Shown: one piece after another, positions 54,390 to 64,000 of the stretch
How the letters are laid out: every line of letters begins with the position of its first letter
Numbering within the stretch: the stretch's first letter is position 1
Program-made: the position numbers and the translations under genes
Assembly (NCBI RefSeq): GCF_000327385.1
Contig: NW_008706772.1
Coordinates: 212,329 to 276,328 of the forward strand
Length of the DNA stretch: 64,000 nt
DNA from: Lottia gigantea
Lineage: Eukaryota; Mollusca; Gastropoda; Lottiidae
Direction: 5' to 3'
The notes under the pieces: generated by a model
Seen by the model: the letters and a program-made list of their open reading frames with translations, nothing else
What the model was told of the DNA's origin: nothing
Database searches by the model: none

Positions 54390-55560
54390 AGCTATGTGTA
54401 TCTTTTACTACGTGTCAAGTTTGTAGGCTATAAGTAAACCTGTACGTCGTTTTCTTCGTTATTATTAGATTTCCAGCAATATGGCTTTCGCTCTTAAAGA
54501 TGAGATAATAAAAAGACATCAATAATCCGAGAAATAATATAACGATTGTAATATGGAAATATTTGTGATAACTTTCTAATCCATAGTAGGCGAGTTAGAT
54601 AAAGAAATGTCACTTTATGATACGTGGTAATCTCCAACTTTCCTGCTTGTCAAATATTTCCTATGAATCGCAGATATTAAAGTGGGTGTATTGGCCATAT
54701 TTGGTTTACAGGTTGTATCGATAAGATGTCTTTAAAATGACGCCATTGCAAAATCCATTTAATAAGTTGCAACTTATTTGACAAGTAAGAAGAAGCTAGG
54801 GTGGCTCAGAGAATAAGTTCCAGCATAGGTCAGGATGACCTTTGGATATTTCAATCTGATATCGCTACAGAGGAGCGGGAACCCTTGGACTTGGTTCAAC
54901 CAGTCCCTATGGTAGTTGAGCCACTGTCAATTATAATTCAATGTTACTATCTATCATTATTGTTAAATAAAATATCATTTTTTTTTAAATTATGGCTTAA
55001 CTTGATTAAACTTGATTGCCTGTGTTAACGTTTGAATCTTCAACCATTGTCCTGTTATATAATCATCATTATAATTTATCATTATTAGTATAGTTAATCA
55101 TTTTATACATGACTGTTAAAAGGGCACTAACTCTTTTCTAGAACTATTACTACAGACAATATTAAGATTGGTACTGATCTAATTCGACTACATAGTCAAA
55201 GACTACAGTCAGTGTCATCGATTATTATTTATTCCTATCACTACTGCCATAAAAAATTTAAAATCATGTAAAGAATAAGTAAGAGAGTAAACGTTTTGAA
55301 TGAATTAATTTAAAAAAAAAAATAACTGTTAAAATGTTACTCAGGATCTAGAACAGATTTATAAAAGTGACTATTGCGGGTGTCTCAGCAAAAACGGATA
55401 ACACTTTTCAATTTATCCTACAATTATTTACGAGTTACAAACTGACTTTACAATTAGCTTCATCCTGAGATTTTTAAGCAAAACTTCGAAAGCTGTATAT
55501 AATAAATTCTTATTCTCGATATGTTTAGGATACAAAACATAAAAATACATCGTATACTCG
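54390..55560. other. Intergenic, nothing certain
   Basis: Includes the 'ggttcaaccagtccctatgg' fragment (54890-54933) shared with 46540. Otherwise AT-rich with no gene signal. Confidence 0.4.
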
Positions 55561-55583
55561 TAGAATGTCAAGGGTATTACAAT

Positions 55584-55760
55584 GGATAACAGAATAATAA
55601 AGTACTGCAATTTATAACAGAATAATAAAGCGTACTACAATTTATAACAGAATAATAAAGCGTACTACAATTTATAACAGAATAATAAAGCGTACTACAA
55701 TTTATAACAGAATAATAAAGCGTACTACAAAGTATAACAGAATAATAAAATGTACCACAA
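55584..55760. repeat. 30-bp tandem repeat, ~5-6 copies
   Basis: Unit 'aataataaagcgtactacaa' plus 'tttataacag' at 55621, 55651, 55681 and 55711, with weaker copies on both sides. Related 'cgaataataaagagtattac' sequence resumes at ~56005 after a SINE insertion. Confidence 0.9.
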
Positions 55761-55827
55761 TGTGCAATGAGTCTACAATGGATAACATTTTCCTGGACAT
55801 TAGCCTGCTCTTTTTCGATTTTCAACT

Positions 55828-55975
55828 GTCGTGGGATCTTTAAAGTGCACAGTTTATTGTCCCATCTGAACGACTAGACGCTTTTCCATGTCAGCCCCCC
55901 TTACCTGCATCACTGACAAAATCTCGACCTATGCCGGGAATGAATATTCCTTCAGTTTAGCGAGCAAGCGTCTAA
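55828..55975 (-). mobile_element. tRNA-headed SINE fragment, minus strand
   Basis: 'gggatctttaaagtgcac', 'cgaacgactagacgctttt', 'acctgcatcactgac' and 'agcgagcaagcgtctaa' are the reverse complement of the 29509 SINE. It lies inside the 30-bp repeat field. Confidence 0.8.
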
Positions 55976-56420
55976 TAGAATATGAAAGTGTATTACATTA
56001 AATAACGAATAATAAAGAGTATTACACTCAAGATTCAAGAACAGAATATTAAGCATATAGCATTAAAAAAAAAAAGAAAGGTTGTAGCGTAATGACGTTC
56101 AAAATCAGAGCGTATTGTTCTCGAGAACAAAGTAACGAAGTGTAATTCGGTCAAAAATATTATCAACCACAAATTTATTCCTTGACGAATAGGAAATGAG
56201 CTTACACAATTTCACAGATTTTCTCATTATCTTTTCAATCCAAATATTATTAGTTTTAATTAAATCGTGAGAGAAATAGATTAAGAACTTGGCCATTGCA
56301 GGATAGGGGAAGCTACACAGACATTTTATCGTCTCGTTAATTAGGTCATAGTAACATTTTCTTGTCATAGTAATACGATATCCTATGGTATAAAAGAATG
56401 GTAAGCAGTCTATATTGTTT

Positions 56421-56625
56421 TATAGGAATTGTAAGGGGTTTTTTAAATTTAATTAACTAATCGCAATATATGATTAATCACAAAGGGACCTTCGCGTGAC
56501 GTCATCAAACACTTAGTTTTATAGTAGAATTGCAGGAACCACAGACGTCTGATTGAAAATGGGAGAGGTGCAAATTGATGCAATCAGTGTCCCCGATACA
56601 CATAGAAAATCTAGAAAGGCTCTTG
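56421..56625. mobile_element. Partial family B MITE
   Basis: Left end 'ggaattgtaagggg' and right arm 'aggaaccacagacgtctgat', 'tgaaaatgggagaggtgc', 'gtgtccccgatacac' match family B; part of the left arm is missing. Confidence 0.7.
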
Positions 56626-56639
56626 TATACTTACTTAAG

Positions 56640-58085
56640 GTCGCTTACTAATACTAGATTAGCCTATTTCTATAATTTTAAGGATTTAGCCAAGTATAAT
56701 CCGATTAGTCCATAAAATTAGGTGATCATTCTTAAACTATAAGTAATTACACAAATTAAAATTCAAGCGTTATATTTTTAATAAATACTTAGTTTTATGG
56801 GTTAAGCGGATTATACGGAGATTCTGTTGTATACTTGTGACATGTCATGTCAAAGTTCATAAAAACCACTATGTAAAGCGCTGGCCAAGGTCACAAATAG
56901 AGATCTGCTAGATAGTTATTGTTTATTTTTTTTTTATATAAATCTGTCCTGACAAAGTGAGTAAGGTTTGCACAATGATAAAAGTTTGTTAAAGCCAGAT
57001 ATATTTTTCACAAAATTTGAATTTTTAAGTGTCATGTTCGATCACAGCTTGTCTGCTGCCTACAAATGGAATTTTATGCTCGCCAAAATCCAAAATTGAC
57101 CAAAAAATATTATTTTAAATAATCCAAGTTGGCGGAAATTCAAGTAGACCGGAATTGACGAAAAAAGTAATCATTTTTAACGATGGTGAACAAAATCTTG
57201 CAGAATTTATATCATCATAGCGTCAGTGTGTATTCTGTAAATTGTCCTTTTTGCCATTATGCATAATTTCAAAATTTGTTATTTAACTATAAACTGCGTG
57301 ATAGTTCATCTTAATCCCACCGTGGGTCTATTATTGAATAAAGTTAAAAAGTTAAACTACAAATGATGTCTGATCATGGTTGCAAATGAGGAAAATAATT
57401 GGTCATAAACAGAGACACAAAAGATTGGCTTTCAACACCGTAAACAAAGCATTTGTTTAAATAATGAGCACTGCAACAGGAAAATATGGGTCATATTAAA
57501 TAGTGTACGAGAGAAATTTACATGAGAAACGACATGAAACATCCGTTATTTTTGCCTGTAATTATCTGGCTGTAGTAGAATTATTGTAGAAAGAAGAAAA
57601 GAGTATTAGAGATAAATCAAGCCCGGGGTATGGTGTAGAGTGTGACAAGAGATATTACGATTAATAGTTTACAATTTAATCATATTGACTTATTTCCCAA
57701 CAGACATCTCTTTCTACTTTTAACTATTATCTTTCCCCATCTCTCATTTCGTTCTCCTTTTCCTCTTTATACTTGTCTGTCTGTCCCCTTTGGCTCGCTT
57801 TCGGTATTGATTGAAGGCAATCATTTATTGTATAATTCTCAGCGTAATCCAAGAACGCTTTAATTAAGAAAATGGCCAAAAAGGACACGGGAATCTATCC
57901 AATCGTAGAGTGTGTTATAACTAGGCTGAACGTTTAAATACAGCAATTATTGAGAATCTTATCAGTTTTTTTTTTTCATCAAGGACATGTAAGCACTGGT
58001 GTGCGTGACAACATAAATTAAATCTTACTGAACAAGTCTCATCGTCTCTTCAAATCCGTCACTATTACGCATTACTATCGAGTTA
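56640..58085. other. Intergenic, nothing recognised
   Basis: AT-rich, no coding signal or repeat that I can name. Confidence 0.45.
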
Positions 58086-58088
58086 CAC

Positions 58089-58170
58089 GGGATTGTAAAG
58101 AAGTTTACTAGGCTTTTTATGTGTATCGGGGACACCCTTGTCTTCATTTGGGACATTCCAATTCTTCGTG
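58089..58170. mobile_element. Family B MITE fragment
   Basis: 'gggattgtaaagaagttta' and 'gtgtatcggggacac' match the first ~60 bp of family B; the rest is absent. Confidence 0.6.
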
Positions 58171-58174
58171 CTAT

Positions 58175-60395
58175 TCCAGAAAGAGTTGACTGGAAATGAC
58201 ACAGCTCCCGCTAGAGAATTCGCACCAGACCACAATAACATAACAATATATGTTATCTCCCCTTACAAGATGACATCATCTTACACCTTTAGTTAAACCG
58301 TATATTACAAAATATCATTTAACCAATACGCTTGTACGTGTCCATTTTACGTTTTAGTGAACTTGAACTTGAATTTCGTACCTGCAATGTAGTGCACTTT
58401 GGCCTGCCAATGATTAAAGTCTTCGTGAACAAGCGTGAGGAGTGTGCGAAGGGTGTGGTTGTGTGCCTTATCTTCGAGAGAATTTTGAAATGTTCAAAAA
58501 TAGTGAACAAACGCGTGAACGAGCGTTAACTATAGGCAAACAATACTTTACCTGTGTGTTAATATGTAGTGCGTATCAATGCATGCTAATGCGGCCAATC
58601 TTTTGGTGCGTTACTTATGCTGTAAACAGGTTGCAAAGTATGGTACGCCCTGCCATTATGGGTGGGTTTTAAAAGTCAACCACCTACCGCTGCCTACCGG
58701 CATACCGAAGTGAAAAAAAGGCGCTAAAGTGAGCATTGTTAAATTTAAGGATCGTAGATTTTCATACTACAAAACGAAAATATTCAATTTGACTGAATTT
58801 TTGTTGACGTCAATATTATGGAATCAAAATTATTTTAAAAAGGAAACGAAACAAATTAATATTTCTTTTTTTGCTGTTTAAACATTCAGTGTATTACCAT
58901 TTTATACAGATATTTTGAGTCTATTTCAAAACTCTCCATGACTTCAATTCAACTCTGCTACTCTAATACAATTTAGATTAGTTTAAGAATTTTTATACCA
59001 AATTGCCCCGCGGTGATCAAAAAACCATATTCCTGCAATTTTGATTAAAGACTAGACTAAAATTGATCATAATTACAAAAACGCTGTTTCTTTTTAATTA
59101 CAGAATAAATCACAATTATATAGAGGTACATCACAGGCGAGGTACATGGCACATTTATTTTACTATGTGTGTGAAGACGTAACACGTATGATAGTTTTTC
59201 ACCATGAACTCGATGCGTTCCCGTTTTTTCCAAGATTGCTACCTTGTCGTTAGAGAAAGGACAATACCTTACATTACTATTTCAGGTATTCAATAGTTTC
59301 TGGTTTTAAAGCCAAATGGTATACGTCATTATCGGAACAAGTTTTTCAAGAGTAAGTCAGTGAACCCGTACAGTAAATCGTAATGCTACAATCAAAACGT
59401 TATAAAGTGTGATTTGCTTTGATTGGCTGAAATTTTGCTACCAATACTGTAGGGTCAATTTTGATTGGACAATATTTATTTATGAATACGTAATTTTTCC
59501 CACCTATATTAACACGACCTCGAGGTATGATGAATGGGGGCATGTTTTGGACACGATGCCTAGGTACATGCAACGGCTCAATGCGAACAATGCGAACCTC
59601 GTCTTAGAAGGCGAAGATCGTTATAGCTTGACACTGAAAAGATGGCAAGGGCTAAAAAACATCCGTATCCTTTTACAATATAAGCCCCCATTCGTCCAAA
59701 CTCCATCGAAATAATATGAAATCTTTTTGGCTATACACATGCATATTATTTTCAAACCACATCATACATTGACTGAGCAAACTAGGTAGGTTTCCCACGT
59801 CAAAATAAAATCACGACTAACGTTGAACATATCAACATCAACTATCGAGTAACGTAAATTTCCCCAAGGTTTCCAATGCAATAATACAGTTGGTATTCCA
59901 TGATTACTGCGTTATTTATTGCGACAGAATGTCAAATATCATTTAACGTGACGTCGTGTCAGTTGGTAGTTGACAATTTTGTTATCATGTCGGCGGATTC
60001 CCCTCGGATTTGAAATGGGAAATTGAACATTAACCCGTGTTCAAATATACAAAGTCTCCGATATATTCAAAGTTTGTAATTGGATATCAATTTTGCTTGT
60101 TTAGATTCTTACTACTGTCTAGTTTACGGGGAAAATGGAGCAATGTTCCTTATGAAATAAAATGGATTGCTACGTCTTCCTTTCTGTATCTTTGCGGACT
60201 GTTAAAGACGGACAATGTCATGCAGTACATACTGAATTTTTGTCGGGTAGACAAAACATACCCTTGACTCTTTTTTCATCTCTACTTTTGCATTATTAAA
60301 ACTTTCGATTTCTCCCAAAAAAGCTTAATTTTATATGAAGACAAGTTCGTAAAAATATCCACAGAGAGTTTGATTTCACATAGAATAGGCCAGCT
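58175..60395. other. Intergenic, nothing certain
   Basis: Open frames at 58332-58672 and 59409-59714 have no recognised domain. 'agcttgacactgaaaagatgg' near 59625 may be the remnant of a family C end. Confidence 0.4.
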
Positions 60396-60399
60396 AGTT

Positions 60400-60706
60400 G
60401 GTTAAAGGGGCTGATGCGCCATTTTTTCACCAATCGTACTTTAGTCTCAGAAATGAGAATCTTTTTGCAAAGCTTATCGGTAATAATGTTAACAGTCAAC
60501 CATCGAATTTTGAGCCTTCAAATCCATGTGTGTTTTTAACTTTCATATATAGAAAAGTCATTTATTGAAATAGTAAGTGAACTCCTAGTTTGAAATATAT
60601 TTGAAGGAATTATGCCATTTTCGAAAATTTCTAGTACTTCTGAAGACTATTTACTTATACTCAAGACCCAAATCAACCCTCTAAAATGGCGCCACTGTCC
60701 CTTTAA
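60400..60706. mobile_element. TTAA-flanked MITE family A, complete
   Basis: TTAAAGGGGCTGATGCGCC at one end and 'ggcgccactgtccctttaa' at the other give the clearest terminal inverted repeats of the family (GCGCCATTTT on both sides). Confidence 0.88.
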
Positions 60707-61204
60707 GCATTGGCCGTGGTCAACACCCTTATAAGAAGATCAGGCCATTTTAAATGCGATAAAGAAACGTCTATCATACTCGATGGTCAATATTTTCATC
60801 ACGTTGCGAACTAGAAGTCATTAAGCCTACGTCACTATGCCTGACTTTCAGCCCACAATATACGTGTTCATTAGATAAACCTTAAATCAGGAAATGCAAC
60901 TTTTTGATAATTAGGTTTAAAAATGTAATTAGACACTGATTTTTGCATCGATGAATTTTGAACGCAATATTTTAAGAAGGATAAAAAAAACTTTATATGT
61001 CCTTTCTTTTTGGACTTCAGTCCATGAGGTATACGATGTTCTGAAAAATCGGTCTTCGAGTGATATTCACTACGTGTATCCTAAAGCTGAACGTCTTGTT
61101 GTTATAGTCTGGATATCGTCGCAGCTGTGTATAGACGAAATGGGGCAGGACGAATATACACGTGACGTCATTAACCGATCTTTCAAAATGGAAAATCTTG
61201 GAAA

Positions 61205-61357
61205 AGCGACTCGTCTTTTTAAACTTTTAAACACGGATAATTAGGCTATAGATACACATGGGTAAGAATTTCGACTGTAAGCTGTGTATACTATAACCGA
61301 TTAGATTAGATATAAATGTTCCTCGAAAATGGCGAATCTATCCTTAAATCAGCATAG
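61205..61357. mobile_element. Partial family A MITE
   Basis: 'gcgactcgtctttttaaac', 'cacggataatt', 'gatacacatgg' and 'aatggcgaatctatcctta' match family A; left part missing or too diverged. Confidence 0.6.
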
Positions 61358-61509
61358 TGACGTCACAAAACTTACGGATCCAATCAGTATACAACGTCTG
61401 AAGAGCGTATAATGCCAGAATTGTCGGGTTAGAGACATCGGGAATCTGACATGTTTCTGATCCGCTGTCAAGGTCTTAAGCATCCATCTTAAAGAAACTT
61501 TTTCATTCC

Positions 61510-61860
61510 TAATTTGTTTGTGATAGTGTGCCCCACCCTCTCATGAGAGATGCCAACAGCACTGTGTTGATGAGCCATGACCATGTTATGCACACCGGTA
61601 AAGGCTTACCTGGAGGCAGATCACCATCAAGGGCTCTCTCTGCATTTGTACAGAAATGAAAGGGCATCATCCCCCAAAGAGGAGACCGTGTTAGCATGTA
61701 GGCTATTCGTCCTTTCGTCTGCAGATATGAAATGATTGAACATGTTGGAAAAGGTTTTTTCATTCAGATTGAGATATCTGATATCCCATTTAGGCATGGA
61801 ACAGCTAACAGTCCTATTGTAGTTTCTAGGTCTTTCAAAGTCCATGGTTGGAACAACGTG
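61510..61860 (-). other. Unassigned coding-like patch, minus strand
   Basis: Two overlapping minus-strand frames are open here. One contains RIAYMLTRSPLWGMMPFHFC and ERALDGDLPPG up to a GTAAGCC that would serve as a donor (~61612). The other contains SCSMPKWDIRYLNLNEKTF. The amino-acid texture is protein-like, but I recognise no family and cannot show flanking exons. It could be a terminal exon of an unseen gene or a fragment of a transposon protein. Confidence 0.25.
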
Positions 61861-61981
61861 TAAAATTCTTTAGTAACCAACAGGATCTCGGGACTGGGGG
61901 CTGGCCTAAGATGAATTTGGGGACTTAATTTTTACTTCAAAATAAGACCTTCCACAGGCCCGAGAAGGTTATGACCATGGC

Positions 61982-62090
61982 CCAGCGTGGCGGCTCAGTG
62001 AGTTAGACGCTTGCTCGCTAACTTGAAGTTCCCGGGTTAAATCTCGGCAAGGGTCGAGATTTTTTCAACCCGGTTTCAGCTTTACATAAA
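61982..62090 (+). mobile_element. tRNA-headed SINE, 5' part
   Basis: 'gcgtggcggctcagtgagtt', 'agacgcttgctcgctaac' and 'cccgggttaaatctcggc' are the head of the SINE family; the body stops after about 110 bp. Confidence 0.8.
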
Positions 62091-62429
62091 CTGCCGAGGA
62101 TTACCGAATATGTTTAACTGTTTCTTGATTGTCGTCCTTTAAGTAGGTCTACTGAAGTATGAAGTCGTAATGAATAAACTAACAAATGTCAGCTAATGAA
62201 GAGTGTTAAGTAATTTGTATGCACAACAAACCATAAATAACTGTCCAAATTTATTGTCAGTAACTGTCAAATGTTATGGCAAATTTTGAAAGTCCTTGAC
62301 ACAATTCATATTGCAATTACACATTACAAAGATGTGAACCCGGAAGAAATCTCATGAGGACACTTTTTTCACAGGTTAATGTTGTGAAGACTTACAAGCA
62401 AACAGTTTGATTACAGACAGCTCTACATT

Positions 62430-62880
62430 TAAGGCCATGGTTCGCCATTTTCGTTGGTTGATTTGGGTCTTGAATACAGTGGCGGAGCCATAGGGAGCAG
62501 AGGAGTCACTCCACTTCGCAACCCCGAAGGCATGTTTTTCGGGCAAAAATTTCGTAGCTAGGTTAGAAATTCGGGCAAAATCAGATATCCCCCCTCCTCG
62601 GACGTAAATAATAGTTTTCAGAAGTACTAGAATTGCAAGAAAATCGCATAATCCCTTCAAATATACTTCATCTCACTTTTTTCTGTATATATACGTCTTT
62701 TCTAAAAATGATTGAATATCCAGAAAAGACGATTTGTCAATTTAATTTTCAAAGGTGGAAAATTCTGATGATGCTTGGATCTGAACGCTCAGCGGTCAGC
62801 TGTGAACACTCATACTAATTATAGCTTAGCTAAAAAAAAATCCTCTTTCTGAGACTAAGGTACGATTGGTCAAACGTTTC
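62430..62880. mobile_element. Family A MITE interrupted by a hAT-like MITE
   Basis: The outer element starts 'tttaaggccatggttcgcc' and continues 'ttgatttgggtcttgaata', is broken at 62478, resumes at ~62607 ('cagaagtactagaattgcaa') and ends near 'gattggtcaaacg'. Joining it across the insert gives the usual family A order. Confidence 0.8.
62478..62607. mobile_element. hAT-like MITE inserted in a family A MITE
   Basis: Starts CAGTGGCGGAGCCATAGG and shares 'cgggcaaaaatttcgtag' and 'aaattcgggcaaaatcagat' with the 3715-3848 copy. The far end is not sharply defined ('cctcggacgtaaa'). Confidence 0.75.
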
Positions 62881-62889
62881 GCACATTGA

Positions 62890-64000
62890 ACATCTTGGCT
62901 TTTGGATTTTTTTAAGAGTAAATACTATTTGCATCTCTGATATTTTTACAATAAAGTACGATATTTTCAACAATAACTTCATAAATAGATTATGACTATT
63001 TTTCGTTTTTAGTTTCTACCTGTACCAAAAACTTTGATATATTTATATGTCTCTTCAAGAATTTTGGGTTTATCAAAGATATTTTGGCCCTCTGCATCGT
63101 ATATCGCAGCGTATATCCAAATGAAGTTCATAAAACAATGTTTACACCTAATTTTTTTTCTTTGAAAAAAAAACATTACCTAATTGAAAATATCATGTTT
63201 GTATAATATTAATTAGGTACCAATATCAAGAAGGAAAGCTAATAATACAACTACATACATTCAAACGGAAATTCCCTAATGGATATGAAAATAGTGAATG
63301 CTATTAAAACAAATAGGCCTGTAAATAACGATTACGTTCCTTAAGCAGTGGTACGATTATTCACATCTAACGGCAAGATGATCATTACCACGTAACAACG
63401 TTGCTTAAGAAACATGGCTAACGATATGCACAAGTTTAATTATGTGTCTTTTTTACGTTTCAAATTCTTGTGGACCAACAACGATTTCATGCAATGATAG
63501 CCCAAATCTCGCTTTGTCAAAAGTAGAATCCAACACAATGAACAAAAATATCCTTACCTGGATGCAGAGTCTCCATATATTAAGAGGTCTCTGTATACGA
63601 ATATTATTTTGCATTTGTTTTCTTGATCCGTAAGCCTCTACATTGTATAAGAAGTGAGGCATCAAGGCACTGTGTTAATAATTTATATAATATACACGGA
63701 TATTTGATAATTTTCCTCGTCCTCAAGAAACCAGTCTTTAAATCGAATTGTTATGTACCAGCAAAATAATTCCATTAGCGTAGAACAGTGGCACAATTCA
63801 CTTAGATTGACAGTACATTGGAAACCGAATATCCAATCATATTGTCGTGTTGAAAATAGTTGAGTAGGAATTATTACGGAACACTTTAGAAAAAAGCGAG
63901 CGATTAATAAACACTGCGCCTTTCTTGAAGTTATGTTTCACTGGCACACAAGACATTAATTACGGTACACATACTGCATAAAACACATTACATAATTTAT
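62890..64000. other. Intergenic, nothing recognised
   Basis: AT-rich DNA to the end of the window. The small overlapping frames at 63442-63665 mirror each other on both strands and lack support. Confidence 0.45.

Noticed and set aside
55577-55825. Minus-strand frame with a 10-residue YYSVINCSTL repeat
   Set aside because: The 30-bp period keeps the frame open by arithmetic; no other coding evidence.
59409-59714. 101-residue plus-strand frame
   Set aside because: No family resemblance; its end overlaps a sequence resembling a worn MITE terminus.

Overview
The window is AT-rich, intron-rich and repeat-rich DNA from an invertebrate animal. A mollusc is plausible from the repeat style (many minisatellites, TTAA-flanked MITEs, tRNA-headed SINEs), but nothing in the sequence fixes the species. 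Three protein genes can be supported. I found no true tRNA or rRNA gene, no CRISPR array and no intact autonomous transposon.

Layout. (1) At 1.28-3.95 kb, minus strand, is a two-exon gene for a 573-residue low-complexity/basic protein with a 14-residue coding minisatellite. (2) From 3.95 to 10.8 kb there is gene-poor DNA with several MITE copies. (3) At 10.8-11.6 kb, plus strand, is an intronless gene for a 260-residue basic protein of unknown function. (4) From 14.23 to 44.40 kb, minus strand, lies one complete 18-exon gene of about 30 kb. I reconstructed it exon by exon. Every junction has GT/AG and a matching phase, and the exons sum to 2799 nt (932 codons plus stop). It encodes a corin-like type II transmembrane serine protease: cytoplasmic tail, membrane anchor, SEA, Frizzled, Frizzled, LDLa, LDLa, SRCR, trypsin-like protease with an intact His-Asp-Ser triad. 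(5) From 44.4 to 64 kb I see no convincing host gene, only minisatellites, MITEs, SINEs and a worn Penelope-like retroelement fragment.

The most striking structure is in the intron just before the first LDLa exon. A 49-bp tandem array of 23 junctions (17834-18966) has grown out of the exon's own 5' end together with its 3' splice site. The true acceptor is therefore preceded by 22 near-identical decoys, of which 21 keep the AG, and use of any decoy would bring in an early stop. A second intron of the same gene holds a decayed copy of part of the protease exon that carries the activation site. Both point to repeated local duplication of exon edges inside this gene.

The mobile-element record is also readable. 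There is a hAT-type MITE with a perfect 8-bp target duplication, two MITE families flanked by TTAA, a near-palindromic MITE family, and a SINE family with tRNA-like boxes. Several nested insertions give a relative chronology.
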